Source of the DNA: Mycolicibacterium vinylchloridicum
GTDB taxonomy: Bacteria > Actinomycetota > Actinomycetes > Mycobacteriales > Mycobacteriaceae
DNA: 64,000 bases
Assembly: GCF_013404075.1 (NCBI RefSeq)
Contig: NZ_JACBJQ010000008.1
Span: 62,001 to 126,000, forward strand
Direction of reading: 5' to 3'
Every line of letters starts with the position of its first letter. The stretch's first letter is position 1. Positions 54,593 to 62,852 of the stretch are shown here, in pieces. Under the pieces are notes generated by a model. That model was not told the DNA's origin and made no database searches. It was given only the letters and a program-made list of their open reading frames with translations. The position numbers and the translations under genes were made by a program.

Positions 54593-54604
54593 TTGTCTGG
54601 ACTA
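54593..54604. promoter_or_regulatory. Candidate GntR operator 2 (TTGTCTGGACTA)
   Basis: Matches operator 1 at 10 of 12 positions and lies 24 bases before the start of the rightward operon. One site per divergent promoter is the arrangement expected for a local repressor. The gap also contains a TTATAG box at about 54551 that could serve as a -10. Confidence 0.6.
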
Positions 54605-54628
54605 AATTCCCTTGGTACGGTCACGCCG

Positions 54629-56251
54629 ATGATCCAGAAGTCGCTATCGCAGCAGGATGGGCGCTTCACCCTCGCCCATCCCCCGGTGCTCGCCGAGGGG
54701 TGGAGTGTGGAACGGCGCACCTCGCCGAGTCGGTTGTTCGGCGCGAACGGTCTGCGCACCGGCCCCGACGGCCGGGTGTACATCGCCCAGGTGACCGGCA
54801 GCCAGATCAGCGCACTGGACATCGGTACCGGGTTGGTCGACACCATCAGCGCCAAGGGCGGCGACATCATCGCCCCCGACGATGTCGCGTTCGACGCCGC
54901 CGGCAACCTCTACGCCACCGAGGTGATGGACGGCCGGGTCAGCGTCCGCACCGCCGGCGGGGCCACTCGCGTACTGCGCGACGACCTGCCGTGCGCCAAC
55001 GGCATCACCGTGTACCGGGACCGACTGTTCATCGGCGAGTGCCGTGAGGGCGGCCGATTGATGGAACTGGACACGGTCGGCGGTGGGCCGCCGCGCATTC
55101 TGCTGGAGAACGTGCCGTCGCCCAACGCCATGGAGGTCGGGCCCGACGGGCTGCTGTACTTCCCGGTGATGGGCGCCAACGAGATCTGGCGTATCGATCC
55201 CGAAGGCAGGGACCCGGTGGTCCCCGAAGTCGTAGCCACCGGTCTCGGTGTGCCCGACGCCGTGAAGTTCGACTCAGACGGCTATCTGGTCTCCACACAG
55301 GTGCACAGCGGTCAGGTGCTTCGGATCAATCCGCGCAACGGTGAGCAGACGGTCTTGGCGAACCTCACTCCAGGACTGGACAACTTGACGTTCGTCGGAG
55401 GGCGCCTGTTCGTCTCGAATTTCACCGGCGAGATCACCGAGATCCTCGACGGCCAGCAGACCCGAGCGGTGCTGCCGGGCGGATTGAACTGGCCGCTGGA
55501 TCTGACGATCGGGCCCGACGGCGAGTTGTACGTCGCCGACGGCACCTACTTCTATCTGCTGCGCGCCGACGGCAGCCTGCACACACTCGGAATGCTGTTC
55601 AGCCCCGGCTATCCCGGCTTCGTGCGCGGACTGACCGCAGACGGACCCGGCGAATTCGTGGTGACGACCTCCGGGGGGCAGGTCGCGCGATTCCGGCCCG
55701 CCGAGGGTGAAAGTGATTTCCTGGCAGACGGATTGGACCAGCTCTACGGCGTCGCTGTCGGCCCGCGCGGCATCGTGGCCGTCGAGCAGGGTACCGGCCG
55801 GCTGCTGTCGGTGGCGAACGGCCGCACCGAGGTGCTGGCCACCGGCCTGGACACCCCGGTGGGGGTCGCCATCGGTGGCGACGGTAACCCGCTGGTCAGC
55901 GAGCGTGGCAGAGTGATCAGGGTGAACGGCACCGACAAGGAAACCGTGGTGGACGGATTGGGTTGTCCGCAGGGCATTCTGGTGACCGGTGATCTACTCT
56001 TCATCGTCGATGCGGACACCAAGTCGCTGATCGAGGTCGATCTGGCATGCGGAAGCCGCACCACCGTCGCCTCGGGTCTTCCGGTCGGCGCCCCGCCCTG
56101 CGTCACCCCCAAGCCGCTGCGCGGTATGCCGCCGTTCTCGGGCCCGCAGGGGCCGTTTGCCGGGATCGCCGCCGGCCCAGATGGCACCCTGTACGTCTCG
56201 GCGGATGCCGACGGCAGTGTGCTCGCCTTCAGCCGGATCGGGCTGAGATGA
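54629..56251 (+). CDS. SMP-30/gluconolactonase-like beta-propeller protein
   Basis: A 540-residue protein made of repeated propeller blades with recurring GPDG motifs (GPDGRVYIA, GPDGLLYFP, GPDGELYVA, GPDGTLYVS) and metal-site-like elements such as ANGI, PNAME and DNLTF. Single-domain SMP-30 lactonases are about 300 residues, so this has two propellers or an enlarged one. Opening of the lactone made by the Baeyer-Villiger enzyme is the obvious role. No signal peptide. The ATG at 54629 lacks a good ribosome site. Confidence 0.82.
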   Translation: MIQKSLSQQDGRFTLAHPPVLAEGWSVERRTSPSRLFGANGLRTGPDGRVYIAQVTGSQISALDIGTGLVDTISAKGGDIIAPDDVAFDAAGNLYATEVMDGRVSVRTAGGATRVLRDDLPCANGITVYRDRLFIGECREGGRLMELDTVGGGPPRILLENVPSPNAMEVGPDGLLYFPVMGANEIWRIDPEGRDPVVPEVVATGLGVPDAVKFDSDGYLVSTQVHSGQVLRINPRNGEQTVLANLTPGLDNLTFVGGRLFVSNFTGEITEILDGQQTRAVLPGGLNWPLDLTIGPDGELYVADGTYFYLLRADGSLHTLGMLFSPGYPGFVRGLTADGPGEFVVTTSGGQVARFRPAEGESDFLADGLDQLYGVAVGPRGIVAVEQGTGRLLSVANGRTEVLATGLDTPVGVAIGGDGNPLVSERGRVIRVNGTDKETVVDGLGCPQGILVTGDLLFIVDADTKSLIEVDLACGSRTTVASGLPVGAPPCVTPKPLRGMPPFSGPQGPFAGIAAGPDGTLYVSADADGSVLAFSRIGLR

Positions 56252-56988
56252 CACACGCCGAGTCCGCCGACCATCGCTACATTCAGGTGGCCCGCACACT
56301 GCGCAAGGAAATCGTGGACGGGGTGTATCCCGTCGGGTCGCAACTTCCCACCGAACACGAACTGTGCCAGCGTTTTTCGGTGAGCCGATACACCGTCCGA
56401 GAGGCGCTCCGCCGGCTGCGGGAGGACAACCTGGTCTCGTCACGACCACGTGCGGGCACCATGGTGGTGCCGCGACCGTCGTCACACGCCTACGTCCAGG
56501 ATGTCGTCTCCATCAACGATCTGCTGGCCTTTGCCACAGGTGCCCGCTTCGCCATCGAGTCGATCGCCATGGTCACGATCGACGATGAGCTGGCCCGGCG
56601 CACCGGGCTGATGGTTGGCGAAGAGTGGCTGGCGGTGCGCGGGTTTCGTCGCGCCGAGGCCGCCGACGCGCCCGTCTGCCGCACCGAGTACTACATCAAC
56701 CGCGCGTTCGCCGCGGTCGGCCGGATGCTGCAGAACCACACCGGACCGATCTTTCCCCTGATCGAGGACCTGTTCGGGCTCAGCATCGTCGAGGTGCGCC
56801 AGGAGATCTCGGCCGTCCAGGTCGGAGCCGAGCTGGCGGACGGGCTCAAGGTCGAGCCGGGCAGCCCCGCGCTGGAGATGCAGCGCACCTATACGACGTC
56901 CGACGGCGAGATCGCTCAGGTGACGGTGAACACTCACCCCGGCGGCCGGTTCCGCCACTCGATGACGATGCGACGAGTGAAGGGTTAG
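56248..56988 (+). CDS. GntR-family regulator with UTRA domain (HutC subfamily)
   Basis: A 246-residue regulator. The N-terminal winged helix reads GSQLPTEHELCQRFSVSRYTVREAL followed by LVSSRPRAGTMV. The C-terminal part is an UTRA ligand domain (RTEYYINRAFAAVG, PIFPLIEDLFG, PGSPALEMQRTY). The ATG overlaps the stop of the SMP-30 gene by four bases. It probably binds the two TTGTC-GGAC palindromes in the divergent promoter and responds to a pathway acid or CoA ester. Confidence 0.92.
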   Translation: MTHAESADHRYIQVARTLRKEIVDGVYPVGSQLPTEHELCQRFSVSRYTVREALRRLREDNLVSSRPRAGTMVVPRPSSHAYVQDVVSINDLLAFATGARFAIESIAMVTIDDELARRTGLMVGEEWLAVRGFRRAEAADAPVCRTEYYINRAFAAVGRMLQNHTGPIFPLIEDLFGLSIVEVRQEISAVQVGAELADGLKVEPGSPALEMQRTYTTSDGEIAQVTVNTHPGGRFRHSMTMRRVKG

Positions 56989-56993
56989 CGGGC

Positions 56994-58559
56994 ATGCGAA
57001 CCGCAGCACGCAACTCCGCGTTGGCCGCACAGGCCTACGCCAGCGGGTTGTGGGTGCGCGACACGCTGGCCGATGTCTTGGCCGCGGCCGCACGGGATAC
57101 CCCGACCAGAGAGATACTCGTCGACGGGCCGGTCCGCCTGGACTGCGCGACGGTGTACGACCGGGCCACCCGGATGGCCGCTGCCATGCGGGCCGCCATG
57201 CCGACCGGCAGTGTGGTGTCGTTCATGCTGCCGAACTGGCATGAGGCGGCGATCGTCTATCACGCGGCGACCGTGGCGGGCATGGTGGTCAACCCGATCC
57301 TGCCGTCGCTGCGCGACCACGAGCTGGCCTTCATCCTGGCCGACGCCGACGTCCGAATGATCGTCATCCCCGCCGAATTCGCCGGCCATGACTACGCCGC
57401 GATGCTGCAGCGGGTCACCGCGACGCTACCGTCGCCGCCGGTCGTTGTCGTGGTGCGCGGCGACGCGCAGGCCGGTCAGATCCGATTCGACGCGCTCGAC
57501 GCCGAGGCGCCCGCCACAATCCCGTCGGTCGACCCGGACGCGGTCCGGATGATCATGTACACCTCGGGCACCACCGGCCGACCCAAAGGAGTTCTGCACA
57601 GCCAGAATTCGATCCATGCGCTGATCCGCCAGCTCGGGGAGCACTGGTGGGTCGACCGGGGGTCGGTGTACCTGGTGCCGTCCCCGATCGCGCACATCGG
57701 CGGTTCGATCTACGCCTTCGAATTCCCGATTCTGCTCGGCGCCGCCGCGGTGCTGATGGAGCGCTGGGATCCCGACGTGGCCGTCGGGATCATGGTCGGC
57801 GAGCGGTGTACGCACATGTCCGGGGCTACGCCGTTTCTGCAGCATCTGCTGGCCGCCGCCCAGCGTGCCGGCACCCGGTTGCCGGACCTGAGGGTGTTCA
57901 TCTGCGGCGGCGCCTCGGTGCCACCCGCGCTGATCCGCAGTGCCGCAGCCTATTTCGAGAACGCCGCCGTCACCCGGGTGTACGGCTCGACCGAGGTGCC
58001 GGTCATCTCCGTCGGCGCACCCGGCGACATCGACCATGCCGCCGAAACCGATGGCCGGCCCGGTATCGCCGACGTCGTAATCGCTGAGGGTGAGATCCGT
58101 GCCCGCGGGCCGCAGATGCTCCTGGGCTACCTGCATCCCGAGGACGAGGATGCCGCTTTCGACGAGCAGGGCTACTTCCGCACCGGCGACCTCGGCCGCT
58201 GGGTCGACGACCACTACCTCGTCGTCACCGGCCGCGCCAAGGACATCGTGATCCGCAACGGCGAGAACATCGCCCCCAAGGAGATCGAGGACCTTCTGCT
58301 CGGCCACCCGGAGATCCGCGAGGTCGCGGTCGTCGGGGTGCCCGATCAGCGCACCGGGGAGCGTGCGTGCGCGGTGATCGTCACCGAGCACCAGCCGGGA
58401 CTGGAGGTCGCCGAGCTCCGGAATTTCCTGCAGGCCGCCGGTGTCGCGAAGTTCAAATGGCCCGAACAGGTCGTCGTCTGGGATGCGCTGCCAAAGAACG
58501 ACGCCGGCAAGGTTCTCAAACACCAGATTCGAGCGAGGTTGGTCGAGGCGGATGGGTGA
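56994..58559 (+). CDS. Acyl-CoA synthetase (AMP-binding enzyme) 1
   Basis: A 521-residue ANL-superfamily ligase: P-loop [34 protein letters not shown], the hinge [14 protein letters not shown] and the adenylation Lys in [11 protein letters not shown]. It activates a pathway acid with ATP and CoA. It starts five bases after the GntR stop and is followed by an SDR in the same operon. The acyl-binding pocket cannot be read from sequence. Confidence 0.92.
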   Translation: MRTAARNSALAAQAYASGLWVRDTLADVLAAAARDTPTREILVDGPVRLDCATVYDRATRMAAAMRAAMPTGSVVSFMLPNWHEAAIVYHAATVAGMVVNPILPSLRDHELAFILADADVRMIVIPAEFAGHDYAAMLQRVTATLPSPPVVVVVRGDAQAGQIRFDALDAEAPATIPSVDPDAVRMIMYTSGTTGRPKGVLHSQNSIHALIRQLGEHWWVDRGSVYLVPSPIAHIGGSIYAFEFPILLGAAAVLMERWDPDVAVGIMVGERCTHMSGATPFLQHLLAAAQRAGTRLPDLRVFICGGASVPPALIRSAAAYFENAAVTRVYGSTEVPVISVGAPGDIDHAAETDGRPGIADVVIAEGEIRARGPQMLLGYLHPEDEDAAFDEQGYFRTGDLGRWVDDHYLVVTGRAKDIVIRNGENIAPKEIEDLLLGHPEIREVAVVGVPDQRTGERACAVIVTEHQPGLEVAELRNFLQAAGVAKFKWPEQVVVWDALPKNDAGKVLKHQIRARLVEADG

Positions 58560-58560
58560 C

Positions 58561-59334
58561 ATGCAAGTAGCGGTGGTGACCGGGGCGAGCAGCGGAATCG
58601 GATTCGCCTGCGCCACACAGCTCGCCGAGATGGGAATGGCGGTCGTCGGCACCGGCCGGGACACCGGGCGGCTGGCCGGGCTGGCCGATGCCATCGGCGA
58701 TCCCGAGCGGATCGCCACCCTGGCGGTTGATCTCACCGACGACGACGCTCCGCAGCGGATCGTCGAGGCCGCCGTCTCCCGCTGGGGCCACATCGACTTC
58801 CTGATCAACAACGCCGGCGTCGGCAGCCCCAAACCCTTGCACGAGACCGACGACGAGACCCTGGATTACTTTCTCGGCGTCATGCTGCGCGCCCCATTCC
58901 GGTTGGCGCGCGATGTGATCGGCCACATGCCTGCAGGGTCGGCGATCATCAATATCACCTCGACGTTCGCGGTCGTCGGTGGCCTGCGTGGTGGCGCCTA
59001 TTCGGCCGCCAAGGGCGGTCTGACCGCGCTGACGACGCACATCGCCTGCCAATACGGCGCGCACGGGATCCGCTGTAACGCGGTGGCTCCCGGCGTGACG
59101 GTGACCCCGATGGTCGAAAAGCGGCTCGAGGACCCGGGATTCAAGAAGATGCAGACCGAAATGACCCCGCATACCCGGCTCGGCCGAGTCGAGGACATCG
59201 CCGGCACCGTGGCGTTCCTGTGTTCGCCAGCAGGCAGTTTCATCAACGGGCAGACCATCGTCGTCGACGGCGGGTGGAGCACCACGAAATACCTGTCCGA
59301 GTTCGCGCTATCCGCGGAGTGGGTTGCGCGGTGA
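58561..59334 (+). CDS. Short-chain dehydrogenase/reductase
   Basis: A 257-residue classical [24 protein letters not shown], catalytic Ser in [20 protein letters not shown] and [12 protein letters not shown]. The ATG at 58561 begins right after the ligase stop and the cofactor strand. An ATG at 58552, three residues longer and overlapping the ligase, is equally possible. It sits between two ligases, so it probably acts on a CoA-bound or acid intermediate. Confidence 0.87.
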   Translation: MQVAVVTGASSGIGFACATQLAEMGMAVVGTGRDTGRLAGLADAIGDPERIATLAVDLTDDDAPQRIVEAAVSRWGHIDFLINNAGVGSPKPLHETDDETLDYFLGVMLRAPFRLARDVIGHMPAGSAIINITSTFAVVGGLRGGAYSAAKGGLTALTTHIACQYGAHGIRCNAVAPGVTVTPMVEKRLEDPGFKKMQTEMTPHTRLGRVEDIAGTVAFLCSPAGSFINGQTIVVDGGWSTTKYLSEFALSAEWVAR

Positions 59335-60800
59335 ACCTGTTCGCCACCCTCGATCAAGCCGCCGCCCGCTTCGGCGACCGCGGGGCAGTCTTCCGTGGCG
59401 AGGAACAGCTGCACACCTGGAGCCAGCTTCGCGAGCGCGCCTTACGCCTGGCCGCCTCGCTTCGCCACACGTATGCACCGGGGCAGCGGATCGCGATCGC
59501 CAGCGAGAACCGGGCCGAGATCGTCGAACTGTTCTATGCGGTGTGGGCCGCCGAGTGCGTCGTCGTCCCGGTGAACTTCAAACTCCATTCCCGCGAGATG
59601 GTGCAGATTCTCGAAGACTGCGGTGCGGCAACGGTATTCGCGTCCCCGAAGATCGCCGCCGAGCTGACTTCGGTATCACCCGTCATGGTGGAGCTGATCG
59701 GCGGAGGGGACTACGAGCAGCTCTTCACCGCACCACCGGCGGCAGTTCCCGCCACGGATCCGTCGGCGCTGGCCTGGCTGTTCTACACCAGCGGCACGAC
59801 CGGGCGTTCCAAGGGCGCGATGTTGTCGCATCGCACCCTCACCGCGATGACGGTGGCACACCTGGCCGATATCGACTCCCCCGACGAGAATTGCAGTCTG
59901 CTGCATGCCGCGCCGATGTCGCACGGGTCAGGGCTCTACATCGCGCCCTACGTTCTTCGTGGCGCCCGCCAGGTGGTGTCCGCGTCCGGCTCGTTCGACC
60001 CCGACGAATTCCTTGACCTGTGCGGACTGCATCCGGGATCGTCAGCGTTCTTGGCGCCCACCATGATTGCGCGCCTCGTCGCGACCGGTCGCCCGGCGCC
60101 GGCGGCGCTGCGCGCGATCGTCTACGGCGGCGGACCGATGTACGTCGACGGCCTCAAGAAGGCGATGGCCGCGTTCGGGCCGATCTTCGCCCAGATCTAC
60201 GGCCAGGGCGAAGCGCCGATGACGATCACCGGATTGCGCCGTGCCGACCATGACTCCGACGACGACGCCGTCCTCGGCTCGGTGGGCTACCCCCGGTCCG
60301 GGGTCGAGGTGGCCGTGCTCGGCGAGGACGGTGCGCCCGCCGCGCTGGGGCAGATCGGCGAGATCGTGTGCCGAGGCGATGTGGTGATGGGCGGGTATTG
60401 GAACAACGCCGACGCCACCCGCGACGCGCTGAAGGACGGTTGGCTCTACACCGGAGACATGGGCTCGTTCGACCCATGCGGCTACCTGACCCTGCGCGAT
60501 CGCTCCAAGGACGTGGTGATCAGCGGTGGAAGCAACATCTACCCACGGGAGGTCGAAGAGGCGCTGCTGGAACATCCGGGCGTGGTCGAGGCCTGCGTGG
60601 TCGGGGCACCGGATCCCGAGTGGGGCGAGGTCGTCGTGGCCTTCGTCGTCGGCAGCGCAGCCGATGGGGCGCTCGATGCGCACCTGCTGGACCGGATCGC
60701 CCGGTTCAAGCGCCCGAAACGCTACGTGTTCGTCGACGACCTGCCCAAGAACAGCTACGGCAAGGTCCTCAAACGTGAGTTGCGCGCCCGGCTCGGGTAA
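59331..60800 (+). CDS. Acyl-CoA synthetase (AMP-binding enzyme) 2
   Basis: A 489-residue ANL ligase with [22 protein letters not shown] in the adenine motif, [11 protein letters not shown], the hinge [16 protein letters not shown] and the catalytic Lys in [11 protein letters not shown]. It is only distantly related to synthetase 1, suggesting activation of a second acid at another stage. The GTG start overlaps the SDR stop by four bases. Confidence 0.92.
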   Translation: MNLFATLDQAAARFGDRGAVFRGEEQLHTWSQLRERALRLAASLRHTYAPGQRIAIASENRAEIVELFYAVWAAECVVVPVNFKLHSREMVQILEDCGAATVFASPKIAAELTSVSPVMVELIGGGDYEQLFTAPPAAVPATDPSALAWLFYTSGTTGRSKGAMLSHRTLTAMTVAHLADIDSPDENCSLLHAAPMSHGSGLYIAPYVLRGARQVVSASGSFDPDEFLDLCGLHPGSSAFLAPTMIARLVATGRPAPAALRAIVYGGGPMYVDGLKKAMAAFGPIFAQIYGQGEAPMTITGLRRADHDSDDDAVLGSVGYPRSGVEVAVLGEDGAPAALGQIGEIVCRGDVVMGGYWNNADATRDALKDGWLYTGDMGSFDPCGYLTLRDRSKDVVISGGSNIYPREVEEALLEHPGVVEACVVGAPDPEWGEVVVAFVVGSAADGALDAHLLDRIARFKRPKRYVFVDDLPKNSYGKVLKRELRARLG

Positions 60801-60817
60801 CGACATTCTCCTCTGCA

Positions 60818-60823
60818 TAGAAT
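60818..60823 (+). promoter_or_regulatory. -10 box (TAGAAT) of a leaderless promoter for the enoyl-CoA hydratase gene
   Basis: TAGAAT is followed by exactly six bases and then the ATG, the spacing of mycobacterial leaderless promoters. The 29-base gap after the second ligase has no ribosome-binding site, which agrees. Confidence 0.55.
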
Positions 60824-60829
60824 GCGGCT

Positions 60830-61741
60830 ATGTCCCAGGATTACACGTTCCTCACCTACGAAGAGCTCGATGACGGCCGCATCGCGCGGATCATGCTCAA
60901 CCGGCCCGAGGCACGCAACGCTCAGAACCGTGGCCTGCTCGTCGAGCTGAACGAGGCGTTCCTGCGGGCCGAAGCCGACGACACGGTCCGGGTGGTGATC
61001 CTGGGCGGCCACGGGCCGATGTTCTCCTCCGGCCACGACCTCGGGTCGGCGGTGTCGCGTGCCGAGTACACCCCCGGGCCCGATCAGCACCCCAGTTTCC
61101 AGGGTCTGGGCGCCAACCGGGAGGGCGCCGAGAAGCTGATGCTGCAGGAGTGGCATCACTTCTTCGCCAATACTCGCCGCTGGCGCGACCTGCGCAAGAT
61201 CACCGTCGCGCAGGTACACGGCGACGTCTATGCGGCGGCACTGATGCTGATGTGGGCGTGCGACCTGATCGTGGCCGCCGAGGGCACTCGCTTCGCCGAC
61301 GTGGTCGGCACCCGGTTGGGTATGTGCGGTGTCGAGTACTTCGCACACCCGTGGGAGTTCGGGCCACGCAAGACCAAGGAGCTGATGCTCACCGGTGACG
61401 CCATGGAAGTCGACGAGGCCTACCAGCTGGGCATGATCTCGAAGGTCTTCCCGCAGGACGAGCTCGCCGACAAGACGCTGGAGTTCGCCCGCCGGATCGC
61501 CCAGGTCCCGACCATGGCGGCGCTGCTGGCCAAGGAAGCGGTCAATCAGACGCAAGACAACATGGGCTTCTACAACGCGCTGAACGCCTGCTTCACCCTG
61601 CACCAGCTCAACCACTCGCACTGGGCGCAGGTGCACGAGGAAGGCTGGCCGGTCGGCCTCGAGTCGGATGGCCTGCCGAACTGGAAGACCGCCCCGCCGA
61701 TCGTGCCTGCGGTCAAGGACCAGGTCCGCGCCGAGGGCTGA
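60830..61741 (+). CDS. Enoyl-CoA hydratase/isomerase-family protein
   Basis: A 303-residue crotonase with MLNRPEARNAQNRGLL, the first oxyanion loop (FSSGHDLGS) and an enlarged insert of about 35 residues before WRDLRKITVAQVHGDVYAAALMLMWACDL. The classic catalytic Glu pair is not obvious, since the second loop reads TRLGMCGVEYFAHPW, where Glu may still take part. It hydrates or isomerises a CoA ester in the island's beta-oxidation. It may have its own leaderless promoter. Confidence 0.87.
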   Translation: MSQDYTFLTYEELDDGRIARIMLNRPEARNAQNRGLLVELNEAFLRAEADDTVRVVILGGHGPMFSSGHDLGSAVSRAEYTPGPDQHPSFQGLGANREGAEKLMLQEWHHFFANTRRWRDLRKITVAQVHGDVYAAALMLMWACDLIVAAEGTRFADVVGTRLGMCGVEYFAHPWEFGPRKTKELMLTGDAMEVDEAYQLGMISKVFPQDELADKTLEFARRIAQVPTMAALLAKEAVNQTQDNMGFYNALNACFTLHQLNHSHWAQVHEEGWPVGLESDGLPNWKTAPPIVPAVKDQVRAEG

Positions 61742-61756
61742 TCCCGGCGCCTTTTT
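61728..61756 (+). terminator. Rho-independent-like terminator after the rightward catabolic operon
   Basis: A GC-rich stem (GCGCCG-A-GG paired with CCCGGCGC, one bulged A, six-base loop) followed by CTTTTT. It starts inside the last codons of the hydratase gene. Confidence 0.6.
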
Positions 61757-62064
61757 CTGCGGATGGTCGCGATCACGGCAAAGCACCGTTTTCGGCTCAC
61801 CTGAATCGTTCAAGTCATTACATACTCGTCACGACCGTGCTCGGCCGATTTCGGGGTCCACGCGACGACTGCGCCTTCGTCGGCATAGTCAGGTTGCCGA
61901 AACACCCAGGTATAGGCTTTAATTCGGGTAATGCGCAAAGCCGCAAAATCGGATTTGCTTCTGATTTCTCATCGAAATTGTTGTGTGCGCCACACACTTT
62001 CACGAAACGTGTTGGAAAACACAGACTTTGGTATGCGCGCAAATTAGTTGTTAGTTTCGGCCGC
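61757..62064. other. AT-rich non-coding stretch upstream of the NlpC/P60 gene
   Basis: About 310 bases with no supported gene and clearly lower G+C than the surroundings, especially 61900-62060. It contains a dyad TGTGTG-CGC-CACACA at 61982-61996 and several A/T tracts. It may hold a regulated promoter or nucleoid-protein (Lsr2-like) binding site. An in-frame extension of the downstream ORF into it looks non-coding. Confidence 0.55.
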
Positions 62065-62598
62065 ATGTTTGCAATCGCGACGTTGATGACTCTGATCAGT
62101 CAGGTGTCAGGCACGCCGTACATCCCCGGTGGGGACAGTCCGGCGGGCACCGACTGCTCGGGGCTGGCCTCCTGGGTGTCCAATGCGGCCACCGGCAGGC
62201 CCGTATACGGCAGCCGGTTCCACACCGGCAATGAGGAAGCCGCCCTCCTCGCCCGCGGATTCCACTACGGAACCGCTCCCAACTCACTGGTGATCGGCTG
62301 GAACCGCTCGCACACCGCTGTCACACTCCCCGACGGCACCCCGGTCTCCAGCGGCGAGGGCGGCGGTGTGCGGGTCGGCGGCGGCGGCGCGTATCAGCCG
62401 CAGTTCACCCACCACATGTACCTGCCGATGCCCGCCGAGGAGATGGCCGATCCGCTGGCTCCGCCGCCACCGGACGCTCCCCCGCTGGATGCTCCGCCGC
62501 CCGATGCGCCGCCACCAGCAGATCAGTTGCCACCGCCGCCCCTCGCCGATGCCCAAATGGTGCCACCGCCAGGCGATCTCATTCCCCAGCCGGCCTAA
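62065..62598 (+). CDS. NlpC/P60-like protein with proline-rich tail
   Basis: A 177-residue protein. The catalytic Cys is in GGDSPAGTDCSGLASW and the His in RSHTAVTLPDG, matching the mycobacterial NlpC/P60-like group. After the domain come the GGGVRVGGGGAYQ motif and a tail of repeated P-D-A-P-P units. No clear signal peptide is seen, although the first residues (FAIATLMTLISQ) are hydrophobic. It probably cleaves peptide bonds in peptidoglycan or binds them. The ATG at 62065 has no ribosome site. Confidence 0.78.
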   Translation: MFAIATLMTLISQVSGTPYIPGGDSPAGTDCSGLASWVSNAATGRPVYGSRFHTGNEEAALLARGFHYGTAPNSLVIGWNRSHTAVTLPDGTPVSSGEGGGVRVGGGGAYQPQFTHHMYLPMPAEEMADPLAPPPPDAPPLDAPPPDAPPPADQLPPPPLADAQMVPPPGDLIPQPA

Positions 62599-62632
62599 AT
62601 CCCCGTCAAGAGATCCAAAAGCCCTGCGTCGC

Positions 62633-62839
<207 letters not shown>

Positions 62840-62852
62840 TTAGGTGCGATCG

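Noticed and set aside
62455..62565. Possible DNA repeat array
   Set aside because: Imperfect units encoding the Pro/Asp/Ala tail of the NlpC/P60-like protein. No spacer structure, so not CRISPR.
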